IMG/VR virus record: IMGVR_UViG_3300031224_000043
Coordinates: 1-24,817 of that record
Origin: a virus
Length of the DNA stretch: 24,817 nt
Strand: one strand, 5' to 3'
Numbering within the stretch: the first letter of the stretch is position 1; each line of letters opens with the position of its first letter. The notes beneath the pieces are model-generated. The model was not told the DNA's origin. It did no database searches and saw only the letters and a list, made by a program, of their open reading frames with translations. Shown here piece after piece: positions 1 to 8,192 of this stretch. A program made the position numbers and the translations under genes.

Positions 1-194
1 GATTCTCCTATATCTGTTAATGATATAGTAATGTTTTCTGTGGCTACTCCAGTTAGCTTTGCTGTTAAATCAATAGCTTTACTAAAATCTTTATAGGTAT
101 TATCATTCCATAATCTAAGAAGTGTAGCTGCTGCTGCATTTTCTATTGTTAGTAATAAGTTACCATTATCTATATTAAATTGTGTAATCTGCAT
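1..194 (-). CDS. Hypothetical protein, N-terminal part only (runs off the left edge)
   Basis: Open frame of 64 codons starting at the ATG at 194 and still open at position 1. The visible N-terminus (MQITQFNIDNGNLLLTIENA...) is hydrophilic with no signal peptide. It lies downstream of the virion genes on the same strand, after a hairpin that may stop or attenuate transcription, so it is probably another virion or tail gene. I do not recognise the family, and the C-terminus is missing. Confidence 0.75.
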   Translation of the reverse strand, partial: MQITQFNIDNGNLLLTIENAAAATLLRLWNDNTYKDFSKAIDLTAKLTGVATENITISLTDIGE

Positions 195-198
195 ATGT

Positions 199-228
199 AC
201 TTAATTAAAGAGGGGATTACTCCCCTCT
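199..228 (-). terminator. Hairpin terminator or attenuator after the 334-residue virion gene
   Basis: A perfect 8-bp stem (AGAGGGGA at 209-216 with TCCCCTCT at 221-228, 4-nt loop) is followed on the minus strand by TTTAATTAA. The stem is strong but the T-tract is interrupted. It lies between the stop of the 251-1255 gene and the start of the next gene, so partial termination is more likely than full termination. Confidence 0.55.
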
Positions 229-250
229 ATAAGTTAAAAAATTATTGATA

Positions 251-1255
251 TTATGCTAAGTCCGCTATGGTCTTACCTGTTACAACCTCAAGGTCATTAA
301 TCAACGCATTAACTGCTGTAAAAACAGTTCCTGCTCCTGCACCATCTTGATCTTCATTAGCTACTGCTATTTGAAGCACTCTATACTGTCTTTCAACATT
401 TGTATATTTACGTGCTTGATAATAAGCAATATTAATCATATGATAAGTTTTACCTGGTTGTGCAAAATAAGGTGTATCAAAGTTATTAGGATATCCCATC
501 ATGCGATATCTATCTCCTTCTTCACCAGATCTACACCATTCAAGGTTAGCAACTTGGTTACCTGATCCAGTTCCTACATTACCAGCTTGTGTTACAACAA
601 TGCTTAGATCGTCATAACGAGTTGCTGATACAGTGTTATCACCACCGTTATCACGAACTGCTAATTGTAAGTCAAACTCTACTGGTCTACCATCTTTTTT
701 ACCTAATACAAAATCTCTAGTACCTGCTTCAACAGATAAAATACCTGCTCCAGTTGTTATAGTAAAGCTTGAATTAGCTTCTCTAGATAAAGATTTATCT
801 AGGCTACTTTTTAAACCTGCTAATACATCTGCGAATGTCAATGCTGATGCATCTTCAGGTGTTACATAAAAACCATTGATAAATCTAAAATTTTCAGGTG
901 ATAATGTACCACCATCATTCATAAGACGAATCATTACTTCATAAGTAACATTTCCTCTAACTGTTCCTGTAAAACCAGAAGCTGTAAGGATTCTATTTAC
1001 AGGCGCTTCATATGCAACCGCTGTGATATGCTCAATAGTATCTGGGTCAATCATTTCACTAAACTTAAATCCACCAGGGATATTGTTAGCTTTTTGAAAA
1101 ACTTTAAAAGGTCCAGCAACTAATGTAGTTGAATCTTTTGATACTAATTGTAGAGATTTATCTCCAGCATCACTAAAGTTGCTGAAATCAGGATCGCCAT
1201 TGTATGTTTCACCAATAAGAAGGTGACCTACTTGATTTACTCCTATTACACTCAT
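251..1255 (-). CDS. Virion structural protein, 334 aa (possible tail-tube or capsid-associated protein)
   Basis: The protein begins MSVIGVNQVGHLLIG and is rich in beta-type sequence. The C-terminal half contains NLEWCRSGEEGDRYRMMGYP and later YHMINIAYYQARK. From memory, this N-terminus and the 'EEGDxYRxMGxPN' stretch recur in a protein family found in the structural blocks of Bacteroidota phages; I could not check this. The gene is richer in G and C than most neighbours and uses codons like the capsid gene, which suggests high expression. It follows the connector-like gene at 1276-2025 by 20 bp and ends before a strong hairpin. A virion role is inferred from position and composition. The specific role (tube, decoration or adaptor) is not resolved. 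Confidence 0.7.
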   Translation of the reverse strand: MSVIGVNQVGHLLIGETYNGDPDFSNFSDAGDKSLQLVSKDSTTLVAGPFKVFQKANNIPGGFKFSEMIDPDTIEHITAVAYEAPVNRILTASGFTGTVRGNVTYEVMIRLMNDGGTLSPENFRFINGFYVTPEDASALTFADVLAGLKSSLDKSLSREANSSFTITTGAGILSVEAGTRDFVLGKKDGRPVEFDLQLAVRDNGGDNTVSATRYDDLSIVVTQAGNVGTGSGNQVANLEWCRSGEEGDRYRMMGYPNNFDTPYFAQPGKTYHMINIAYYQARKYTNVERQYRVLQIAVANEDQDGAGAGTVFTAVNALINDLEVVTGKTIADLA

Positions 1256-1275
1256 TTTAATTTAATTTTAAATTA

Positions 1276-2025
1276 TTATTCTTTTCTTTTATATAAATCT
1301 ACAAAATTTCCAAGTGAATCGTATTTATAAGATAATTTAGATAATTCTACAGCCAGTCTGACAATTTCAGAATGAATTTCTTTATTTAATTCTGACGTCT
1401 GTTCTAATGATTGACCATCAATACTTAAACCTGATGGTAAATTAGAAATTATAATTGGTTTTGGATACCTTAAATACCTCATTTGATACTCAAAGATTGA
1501 AAATTTAGATATTAATTCAACAATGTTCGTACCAGGTTCACTTGAATTGTAATCTAATCTCCAAACTTTTTTATCATTTGGTCTTTTAAATGGATTCTTT
1601 ATTTGAGTATTATACTCATCATGTGTTTTTGGTATTACTCCTACAGTCTTATAAACTATATTTTTTTGAATTTTACCAATAGAACATGGATCTATTATTT
1701 TAGCTGATTCTTGTTTTATTAAAAATACATTGTTTGGTATTTGAAATATTACAGAATTATCAGAAAGTTTATAATTTTGATTAGATAAAGAATTAGTTGT
1801 TCTAAAATTAGTTATTAACTCTTTTAAATCAACTCTTCTTTTATCAGAACCTTCAAAACCTTCTAATTTAATATTACTTTTTGGATCATTATAATTTTTA
1901 ATTAACTCTTCTTGAGCTAATGTTAATAATAAAGATAATTCATAATCATCAAAACCTGGACTAGCCATTGAATTAATATTATTATATAGTAAATTAAAAG
2001 ATTCTTTAAATTCTAATGTAGTCAT
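1276..2025 (-). CDS. Head-tail connector-like or structural protein, 249 aa
   Basis: The N-terminus (MTTLEFKESFNLLYNNINSM, then AQEELIKNY near residues 37-45) matches my memory of a family encoded just after the capsid genes of Bacteroidota phages, including crAss-like phages. The head is helical and the middle is predicted beta. There is no signal peptide or membrane segment. It starts 5 bp after the stop of the 286-residue gene, so the two are almost certainly co-transcribed. Position between the capsid genes and the 334-residue virion gene suggests a connector or ring protein at the portal. The function is inferred only. Confidence 0.6.
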   Translation of the reverse strand: MTTLEFKESFNLLYNNINSMASPGFDDYELSLLLTLAQEELIKNYNDPKSNIKLEGFEGSDKRRVDLKELITNFRTTNSLSNQNYKLSDNSVIFQIPNNVFLIKQESAKIIDPCSIGKIQKNIVYKTVGVIPKTHDEYNTQIKNPFKRPNDKKVWRLDYNSSEPGTNIVELISKFSIFEYQMRYLRYPKPIIISNLPSGLSIDGQSLEQTSELNKEIHSEIVRLAVELSKLSYKYDSLGNFVDLYKRKE

Positions 2026-2030
2026 TATTA

Positions 2031-2891
2031 TTATTTACTTTTTTTTACTTTTTTTGTTTTTGCTTCAATAATATCTACTATTTCTTGATTTAAAGGATTA
2101 GAAAGATATCTAACTGCATTTTCAAATGTTGCAATTTCTCCTTCTACGCAAAGATCTAAACCATCTGCTGTAGAATATCTACGATTTTTTCTAACTATTA
2201 CTTCAGCATCTTCTGCATTAGATATTAGTAATTTAATTTCATAATTTACATCTCTGAGAAGTGATACAAATTGTTCAGGTTTATTTTCTATGATAGATTC
2301 TACTTGTCCTTGTAACCAAAGAATATCTGCTGTTTTAGATATTGCTTTATTTTCTACAAGTTTAACAATACTACGTAATGTTTCTTGTGAATCTTCAATT
2401 TTTGAATATAATTTAAATGCTTCTTTTTTAGTTGAAAACTGATTTCTTTTAACTTTACCTTCTTCTCCTTGTTCTATAATTACAAAATTATAATTAAGAT
2501 CGTTATTAGCATTTTCTAATCCTACTACTATATGTTTAGTATTACTTAAAAGAATTTTATAATCAATATAATCAACTGGATTAGTTAAATCTAAGTAGTT
2601 ATCTCCTTTTCTTAAAGATACAGTTCTGGTTGCCCAAAAGTCAATATTTTTGTATACAGATAATTCAATACCCATTGTTTTTTCAAGGTATTCTTTTTCA
2701 TCGCTTGTAAGTACATTTTTAATTGTTTTTTGTCTTGTTAACGGTGTACAATACTTACGTGTTGATCCATTTAACATTCCACCTGATATAACGTGTTTAT
2801 CATCAACGTTACTTGCCATTCCTGTTTTTCTTCGTATATAACGAACAATTACTTTTTTTTCTGGCAATTTAAAATTTAATTCTTCACTCAT
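2031..2891 (-). CDS. Conserved phage structural-region protein, 286 aa
   Basis: A soluble, charged protein ending in a lysine-rich tail (TKKVKKSK). The N-terminal third contains VRYIRRKTGMA, then HVISGGMLNGS and a later LTSDEKEYLEKTMGIELSVYK. I remember this pattern from Bacteroidota phage capsid regions as a family without an assigned function. It is the first gene after the terminator-like hairpin that follows the capsid gene, so it may be expressed at a lower level. It could be a head-completion or minor capsid protein. No enzymatic motif is visible. Confidence 0.6.
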   Translation of the reverse strand: MSEELNFKLPEKKVIVRYIRRKTGMASNVDDKHVISGGMLNGSTRKYCTPLTRQKTIKNVLTSDEKEYLEKTMGIELSVYKNIDFWATRTVSLRKGDNYLDLTNPVDYIDYKILLSNTKHIVVGLENANNDLNYNFVIIEQGEEGKVKRNQFSTKKEAFKLYSKIEDSQETLRSIVKLVENKAISKTADILWLQGQVESIIENKPEQFVSLLRDVNYEIKLLISNAEDAEVIVRKNRRYSTADGLDLCVEGEIATFENAVRYLSNPLNQEIVDIIEAKTKKVKKSK

Positions 2892-2922
2892 GTCTTCTTC
2901 TTCTTTATTTTGTTTTTGTAAT

Positions 2923-2957
2923 TAATCAGAAAACTACAGGATTTATCACCCTGTAGT
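2923..2957 (-). terminator. Terminator-like hairpin just downstream of the major capsid gene
   Basis: On the minus strand ACTACAGG (2957-2950) pairs with CCTGTAGT (2940-2933) as an 8-bp stem, followed by TTTTC. It sits in the 80-bp gap between the capsid stop and the next gene. Such a site would make capsid mRNA more abundant than the genes beyond it. Confidence 0.65.
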
Positions 2958-2973
2958 CTGATCAAAATATATA

Positions 2974-4491
2974 TTATCCTAAAATATTAGGTAATAAACT
3001 TGCTGTTCTTGATGGGTCTAAAACCAAAGAACCTATTGTACACATTGCAGTAATAGTAGCAGAATCTTCCATTCTACTCATAGTACCACCTCTACGACCC
3101 GTAAACGGATCACGTATACCTGCTTGATAACCACGAAGCTCATCTTCTCCTTTAACCATACATTTCTGAATGTTAGGTTCTTGTGTAGATCCTATATAGA
3201 AAATGTCATATCTATAAGATTCAGCTACACCACCATTAGGGTGAAGAATTTTGTTACGGATTTTATCGTCATAAAAAGGATCTACGTCAATAGTTACTGT
3301 AACACCGTTTGGAGCTTTCCATTCAGTAAACTGAAATCCACCAGATAGTGAATTGTCATGAAGTTTAGAAGTTGTAGACTTAAGAACATTAACGTTAGTA
3401 TTGTCAAATCCAATGGAAGTCCATCCCATTGCTTCTTTAGTTACTGCTTCATGGAACTGAATAGCTCCACGTTCACCTGTTTTAATTACAAATTTACGTT
3501 CACCAAAATCAAGTTTACCTTCAGATAATTCAGATAACATATCAGTAAGTAAACGAAGACTAAACAAATTATAAAAACTTGTGTTAGATACTTCCATTTG
3601 CTCACGAATACCTGAACCAGCTTTAATAGTAATACTAGATTTACCAGTGTTTAGATAACGTCCGTTTTCATCACGGTTTGTTTTTCCGAAGAATTGTGTA
3701 CGTGATTTAATTTTAGCAATTGCTTGCTCAAATTGCCAATACACTTCTTGCATCCAAGTTTTAGATTCATGAATTTTACCAGTTTTACTATCCCGTGTTG
3801 GAATAGTAGCTGATACACCCATTGTACCTGTCAACTTTGTATCAATCATTTTACCAGAAACCTTGTGTTCCATACGAATGTATGAAAAAGAGTTTCTCAT
3901 TGTATAAGGAGTATTGAATTGAATACCAGCACCTTTAATAGATAACTCATCTTCAATCGGAGCTCCTTCAATGCTCCATCTAGTTTGCGGTACAAGTTCA
4001 GTACCTGGAATACCAGATAAAGAGCTTTCATCACCAAATACTTCTGCATCATACACAAAACGATTCGTTCCATCAGGACGAGCATCACTTGTTAATATTA
4101 CACGATAAGTATCTGGATTTTCACCAGCAATTTGCATTACATCTGTAAAGTAAGGCTCAGAGAATACTAATTGGAAAGGCAGTCTACCTGCACCAACACC
4201 AATGGTGCTTGCATCTACAATAATTCCTTCAAAAATAGCCTCTACAAGAGGAATATTTCTTTCAGAACTACCTGCTAATTTCCAAATGAAGTCATCATCT
4301 GTGTCAAAATACTTTACTGGGAACATGCTCAACATGGAGTCAATGTTTTTCATCCCTGACTGTTGCAAAAGTTGTGTAGTGATCTTAGTTGCCATTTGAG
4401 GAGCCTGATGCCAAATAGCACCAAGGTGATTCCTTGTTGTAAGACCAGTAAACGATTTTGCGTGAGTCATTACGAATTTTCCTACGCTCAT
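2974..4491 (-). CDS. Major capsid protein, 505 aa (candidate)
   Basis: The call rests on order and size. It is a 505-residue soluble protein, directly after a scaffold-like gene, with portal and terminase upstream on the same strand. That is the usual place for the capsid gene in tailed phages, and the length fits the roughly 500-residue capsid proteins of crAss-like and related Bacteroidota phages. It begins MSVGKFVMTHAKSFTGLTTR and has a mixed alpha/beta composition with no membrane segment. Codon choice is less AT-biased than in neighbouring genes (ACC, GGT and CGT are common), as expected for a highly made virion protein, and a hairpin terminator follows it. The start is the only ATG close to an A-rich leader. 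A fold comparison with HK97 would settle it. Confidence 0.75.
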   Translation of the reverse strand: MSVGKFVMTHAKSFTGLTTRNHLGAIWHQAPQMATKITTQLLQQSGMKNIDSMLSMFPVKYFDTDDDFIWKLAGSSERNIPLVEAIFEGIIVDASTIGVGAGRLPFQLVFSEPYFTDVMQIAGENPDTYRVILTSDARPDGTNRFVYDAEVFGDESSLSGIPGTELVPQTRWSIEGAPIEDELSIKGAGIQFNTPYTMRNSFSYIRMEHKVSGKMIDTKLTGTMGVSATIPTRDSKTGKIHESKTWMQEVYWQFEQAIAKIKSRTQFFGKTNRDENGRYLNTGKSSITIKAGSGIREQMEVSNTSFYNLFSLRLLTDMLSELSEGKLDFGERKFVIKTGERGAIQFHEAVTKEAMGWTSIGFDNTNVNVLKSTTSKLHDNSLSGGFQFTEWKAPNGVTVTIDVDPFYDDKIRNKILHPNGGVAESYRYDIFYIGSTQEPNIQKCMVKGEDELRGYQAGIRDPFTGRRGGTMSRMEDSATITAMCTIGSLVLDPSRTASLLPNILG

Positions 4492-4529
4492 AATTTAATC
4501 TTTTTTTCTTTAATTATTATTTATTTATA

Positions 4530-5642
4530 TTAATCAACAACAATTTCATCACCTTTCAAGTCTATAAAATAGCTATCTGGATCTTGTAAATATGCTGGTG
4601 AACCTGGGTCATTTATTTTAGTAGTGGAATTAAAAGCAGCTTCTAAATCTTGAATTGCTTTACTTTGTGTATCTTGTTTAATACTATCAAAGCTTTTAAA
4701 ACCATTAGTAATAGTAAATAGATAATATAGTTTTTTATCAAAATCAACTGGATTCTCTCTTTGAAATTTCATTAAAGAATTTTCTGGTTGATTGTTTGTA
4801 GGATTATCTCCAACAACATCAAACATGTTTTTTTTAATTTTATTCTTTATGTTTTCAGAAACTTCATAACCAGGAATGATTTCTTTAATTGAATCAATTT
4901 CTTTTTGAATTTTATTAATATTATCTTCTTTAATTTTTTCTTGATTTTTTAAACCTTCTTGAATTTCAAAATTTTCTTTTTCCATTCTTTGTTGAGTAAA
5001 CTCTCTAATAGATGCAATAGCTTCTTCAGCATCTTCAAAATCTACATCTAACTCTAAAGATCTTTGAACAAGTTTTGTTGCTTTTTCATCAGAGTAACCT
5101 CTGTTTACAAAATCCTGATATATAACTCTTTTTCTAAGTTCTGGATCAGATTCTAAAGCATCATTAGTAACTGTATTTAATTGATCTAATTGTCGTAAAT
5201 CTTTAGTTACTTTTTCATGAGGTATTCCCTCTCTGATTTGTTTTAAATAATTTTTTTGATTATCATCAAGATCTGAATACTCACTTTTTTCAATCTCTTT
5301 CTTAAAAAGTTCTACAAATGAATCTTCGTCTTCAACTTCAAAGTCTTCAGATGAGATTAATGCTTTTTCTTTAAGAAGAGCAGCGAGAGATTTAAATAAA
5401 TTTGATTTTGAAGAAGACGTATTATCATCTTCACTTTCTTCATCATTATCATCAATCTCATCTTGAAGATCTTGATCCTCGACTACTTTCTCTGGATCAA
5501 TATCTTGATCCTCATCTTGGTTATTATTATCACCATCAACTGGTGGGTTGTCATTGTCTATATCTTCATCTTCTATAAAAGGATTTATATCTCCTTCTAC
5601 GTCAATAAACATATCCATACTTAAATCGTTGTCTTCTTCCAT
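4530..5642 (-). CDS. Putative scaffolding or prohead core protein, 370 aa
   Basis: The first 75 or so residues are extremely acidic and low in complexity, with repeated Asp, Glu and Asn (for example DIDNDNPPVDGDNNNQDEDQ). The middle (about 100-260) is charged and predicted helical, with coiled-coil-like Lys/Glu/Ile spacing. No catalytic motif is visible. It lies between portal and capsid, where scaffolding proteins are normally encoded, and its length and charge fit that role. A fused protease is possible in principle, but I see no Ser-His-Asp arrangement. Its function is inferred from position and composition. Confidence 0.6.
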   Translation of the reverse strand: MEEDNDLSMDMFIDVEGDINPFIEDEDIDNDNPPVDGDNNNQDEDQDIDPEKVVEDQDLQDEIDDNDEESEDDNTSSSKSNLFKSLAALLKEKALISSEDFEVEDEDSFVELFKKEIEKSEYSDLDDNQKNYLKQIREGIPHEKVTKDLRQLDQLNTVTNDALESDPELRKRVIYQDFVNRGYSDEKATKLVQRSLELDVDFEDAEEAIASIREFTQQRMEKENFEIQEGLKNQEKIKEDNINKIQKEIDSIKEIIPGYEVSENIKNKIKKNMFDVVGDNPTNNQPENSLMKFQRENPVDFDKKLYYLFTITNGFKSFDSIKQDTQSKAIQDLEAAFNSTTKINDPGSPAYLQDPDSYFIDLKGDEIVVD

Positions 5643-5725
5643 TGTGTAAATATATTAATAAATTGTTATAAGTTCCAAACTTCTAATAGTATATCTTCAT
5701 TATACTGACGTTTGTTTAATAGCGT

Positions 5726-8107
5726 TTATTTACCTACGCTTTTTTGTTTAGATGCTGTAATTTTTTGTTTTTCAATTTCCATTTTATCTTTATGCATTAC
5801 CATGTTATTACCTATTTCTGTAAGTTTTATCATGATTTCATCTTTATGTTTTTGTATTTCAAGAGGATCAGTTATATCTTCTATACCATCATTATCAGAA
5901 TCTCTATCTAACATTTGATGAGTAGATTGTAACAATGCTTTTTTCATATCAACATCAGCTTTTGTATCTATTTCGTATTTTTTAAGATCACGGTCAGCTT
6001 GTTTATTTGCACTTTCTTGCTCCATTTGAGCTTGTTGCACTTTGTTTTGTTCTTGAGCTTGTTGTTGACTTCTTTCTTGAGCATCTTCTTCTGCTGATTC
6101 AATTCTTCTTCTCATATCAGCAAGTGATGGAGATAAGTATACATCCATTACAGTAGCAAAACTACCACCATTTTGCATAAATGATTGAGATAAGCCTTTA
6201 AGTGTTTCTTTAAGTTCTTTAGTTTTAAATGAGCTTGTTATAGCAATACCAAAATCTACTTCAGCAATATCATTAAAATCTAAATTTAATGTTTCTATAG
6301 ATTGATCATCTAATATATATTGTGCTTTTTTATTAGATCCTTTAAGTGCTATTTTAGCAGTATCAATAAAACATTGCATTACTCTACGTTTAACATCTTC
6401 ATGTTTCATAAACCACCATTCAGTAATATGACTTGATTGATTTACAGAACGTTCTACACCACCTACAGTTTCTCTGTTTGATATTTGACCTTGTCTTTGT
6501 TGAGATATACCCATTATCTCACCCATTTCCATTTTAATATATTCAAGTAAACTAATGTGTTGTTGTATATATCCACCAGTTTCCAAATCAAAATAACCTT
6601 TTGATTGTTGCATACTACCAGCAACTTTTCCTGTAGAACTTCCTTTACTGCTTTCTTTAAAACTATCTTTAACTGCAATACCGTTTACTACAGCAAAATG
6701 TAACCATTTTTCAATTTCCCAGTTATCCGGAACAGATGCTAAGTCTAATTCTAATATTTTACCATAATTTTTTTGTACTGATTTATTAAGTCTATCCCAA
6801 AGGATATCATACATGTATTGGTAATTTTTAGCTCTATCCATCATAGATACAGCGCGACCTTGATTAGTATTATATACTTCACCAATTATACCAGCGTGTG
6901 AATAAGAAGGATTATTTATTTTATTATACTGAACCGTTCTGGGTTTCATATTAATATAAATATCTTTACCTAACTTAGTACCTTCCCAGAATTCTTTAAC
7001 CCATAATACCTTAATTTCTTCACCTGCATTTTCATCAATAATATAGTTTTCATTCATCATCTTATATTGAACGTCACCATTTTCGTCATAAAATTTTACT
7101 TTTAATAACTTTTTAAGTGATGCCCAGTATACACGTAATACTCTTACATTACCTTGACTATCTGTATAATTAGGATTAAAACTATGACCATTTATTTCAG
7201 CAAGCCCAATGTAGTCATCTATAATGTCTCCATTAACATCTGTATCTCTAATAAATAAATGGTTATTATGATCATCAGTATAATCACCATTTGTATTACT
7301 TTGCCCTGAGCTATAATGCATTAGCTCATCAATTTGCTTAGGTTTTAATTCTTCATGATAAGCATCAACAATTCTACCTGGTGACCAATGATCTTCAAGT
7401 ATAACTAAATCTGAATCTTCTATTCTGGATGAATTACCGTTACGTACAGCATGAACTTTTAATGGATTTAATTTTTCCATTGTTGGCTCATTATTTTCTA
7501 TATCACATTGATATATTTCTTCTGCAAACAACAACGCATCTTTAAAACCTTCATTAAACTTTTTATCAAAAGATAGTTCTACTGAATAATGATTAAGTAA
7601 TCTATTTATTAACAGTTCTCTAGAGTCTTGCCATGATCTGACATCTCTACTTAACTGTTTCATTTGTTGTTCTAATTCTTTTTGATCTTTTGATTGCTCA
7701 ATTAATGAAGCTAAATTTTTTATTAAAAATTGTTTTTTCTTATCTTCTTTTTGAGAAATAGCATTGGGATTAGTAATTATTGCACTGAATTCTGTACGTC
7801 TATTTATTTCTTCACCTATAAGTAATTCTATTTTAGGAACTACTATTGGGTGATGAGGTATGTTATCAGGCACATATGATGCATCTAAACCAAAAGGATT
7901 TATAACTTTTTGAATATCTCTTCTGTCTACTATACCATTAAACAAGTGTAAGTTACTTACTTTGTTTTGTAAAGTAGATCTAACTATATCATTATGATAA
8001 AATGAATAGTTGTCACCATAGTCTACATTTTCCTTTCTCCAATTTTTACTTTTGGATTTATAAGAAAGTCGTTGTCTTGGTATTGATTTAAATGTAAATT
8101 TTCCCAT
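5726..8107 (-). CDS. Portal protein, 793 aa
   Basis: A large soluble protein encoded directly after the terminase large subunit, the standard portal position. The N-terminal third contains HLFNGIVDRRDIQKVINPFG followed by IPHHPIVVPKIELLIGEE (near residues 84-101), a pattern I associate with the roughly 800-residue portals of crAss-like and related phages. The centre contains a long helical stretch and ISQQRQGQISNRETVGGVER, which resembles the clip and wing region of portals. The last 130 or so residues are Gln/Glu/Lys-rich and coiled-coil-like, as in other long portals. The portal forms the dodecameric DNA entry ring at one capsid vertex and docks the terminase. A promoter-like site lies immediately upstream. 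Confidence 0.85.
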   Translation of the reverse strand: MGKFTFKSIPRQRLSYKSKSKNWRKENVDYGDNYSFYHNDIVRSTLQNKVSNLHLFNGIVDRRDIQKVINPFGLDASYVPDNIPHHPIVVPKIELLIGEEINRRTEFSAIITNPNAISQKEDKKKQFLIKNLASLIEQSKDQKELEQQMKQLSRDVRSWQDSRELLINRLLNHYSVELSFDKKFNEGFKDALLFAEEIYQCDIENNEPTMEKLNPLKVHAVRNGNSSRIEDSDLVILEDHWSPGRIVDAYHEELKPKQIDELMHYSSGQSNTNGDYTDDHNNHLFIRDTDVNGDIIDDYIGLAEINGHSFNPNYTDSQGNVRVLRVYWASLKKLLKVKFYDENGDVQYKMMNENYIIDENAGEEIKVLWVKEFWEGTKLGKDIYINMKPRTVQYNKINNPSYSHAGIIGEVYNTNQGRAVSMMDRAKNYQYMYDILWDRLNKSVQKNYGKILELDLASVPDNWEIEKWLHFAVVNGIAVKDSFKESSKGSSTGKVAGSMQQSKGYFDLETGGYIQQHISLLEYIKMEMGEIMGISQQRQGQISNRETVGGVERSVNQSSHITEWWFMKHEDVKRRVMQCFIDTAKIALKGSNKKAQYILDDQSIETLNLDFNDIAEVDFGIAITSSFKTKELKETLKGLSQSFMQNGGSFATVMDVYLSPSLADMRRRIESAEEDAQERSQQQAQEQNKVQQAQMEQESANKQADRDLKKYEIDTKADVDMKKALLQSTHQMLDRDSDNDGIEDITDPLEIQKHKDEIMIKLTEIGNNMVMHKDKMEIEKQKITASKQKSVGK

Positions 8108-8114
8108 ATCTGTA

Positions 8115-8144
8115 CAAATTTATAATATTTATTTTAATATACAA
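8115..8144 (-). promoter_or_regulatory. Promoter-like site directly before the portal gene
   Basis: The minus strand reads TTG (8144-8142), 19 nt, then TAAATTTG (8122-8115), matching the Bacteroidota consensus. The ATG of the portal gene begins only 7 nt after the TAAATTTG box, so a transcript would be leaderless or nearly so. The sequence is very AT-rich here, so a chance match is possible. Confidence 0.35.
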
Positions 8145-8192
8145 TGATTATATATCTTTATTTTATAATATTCACTATATAATTAATAGCAC

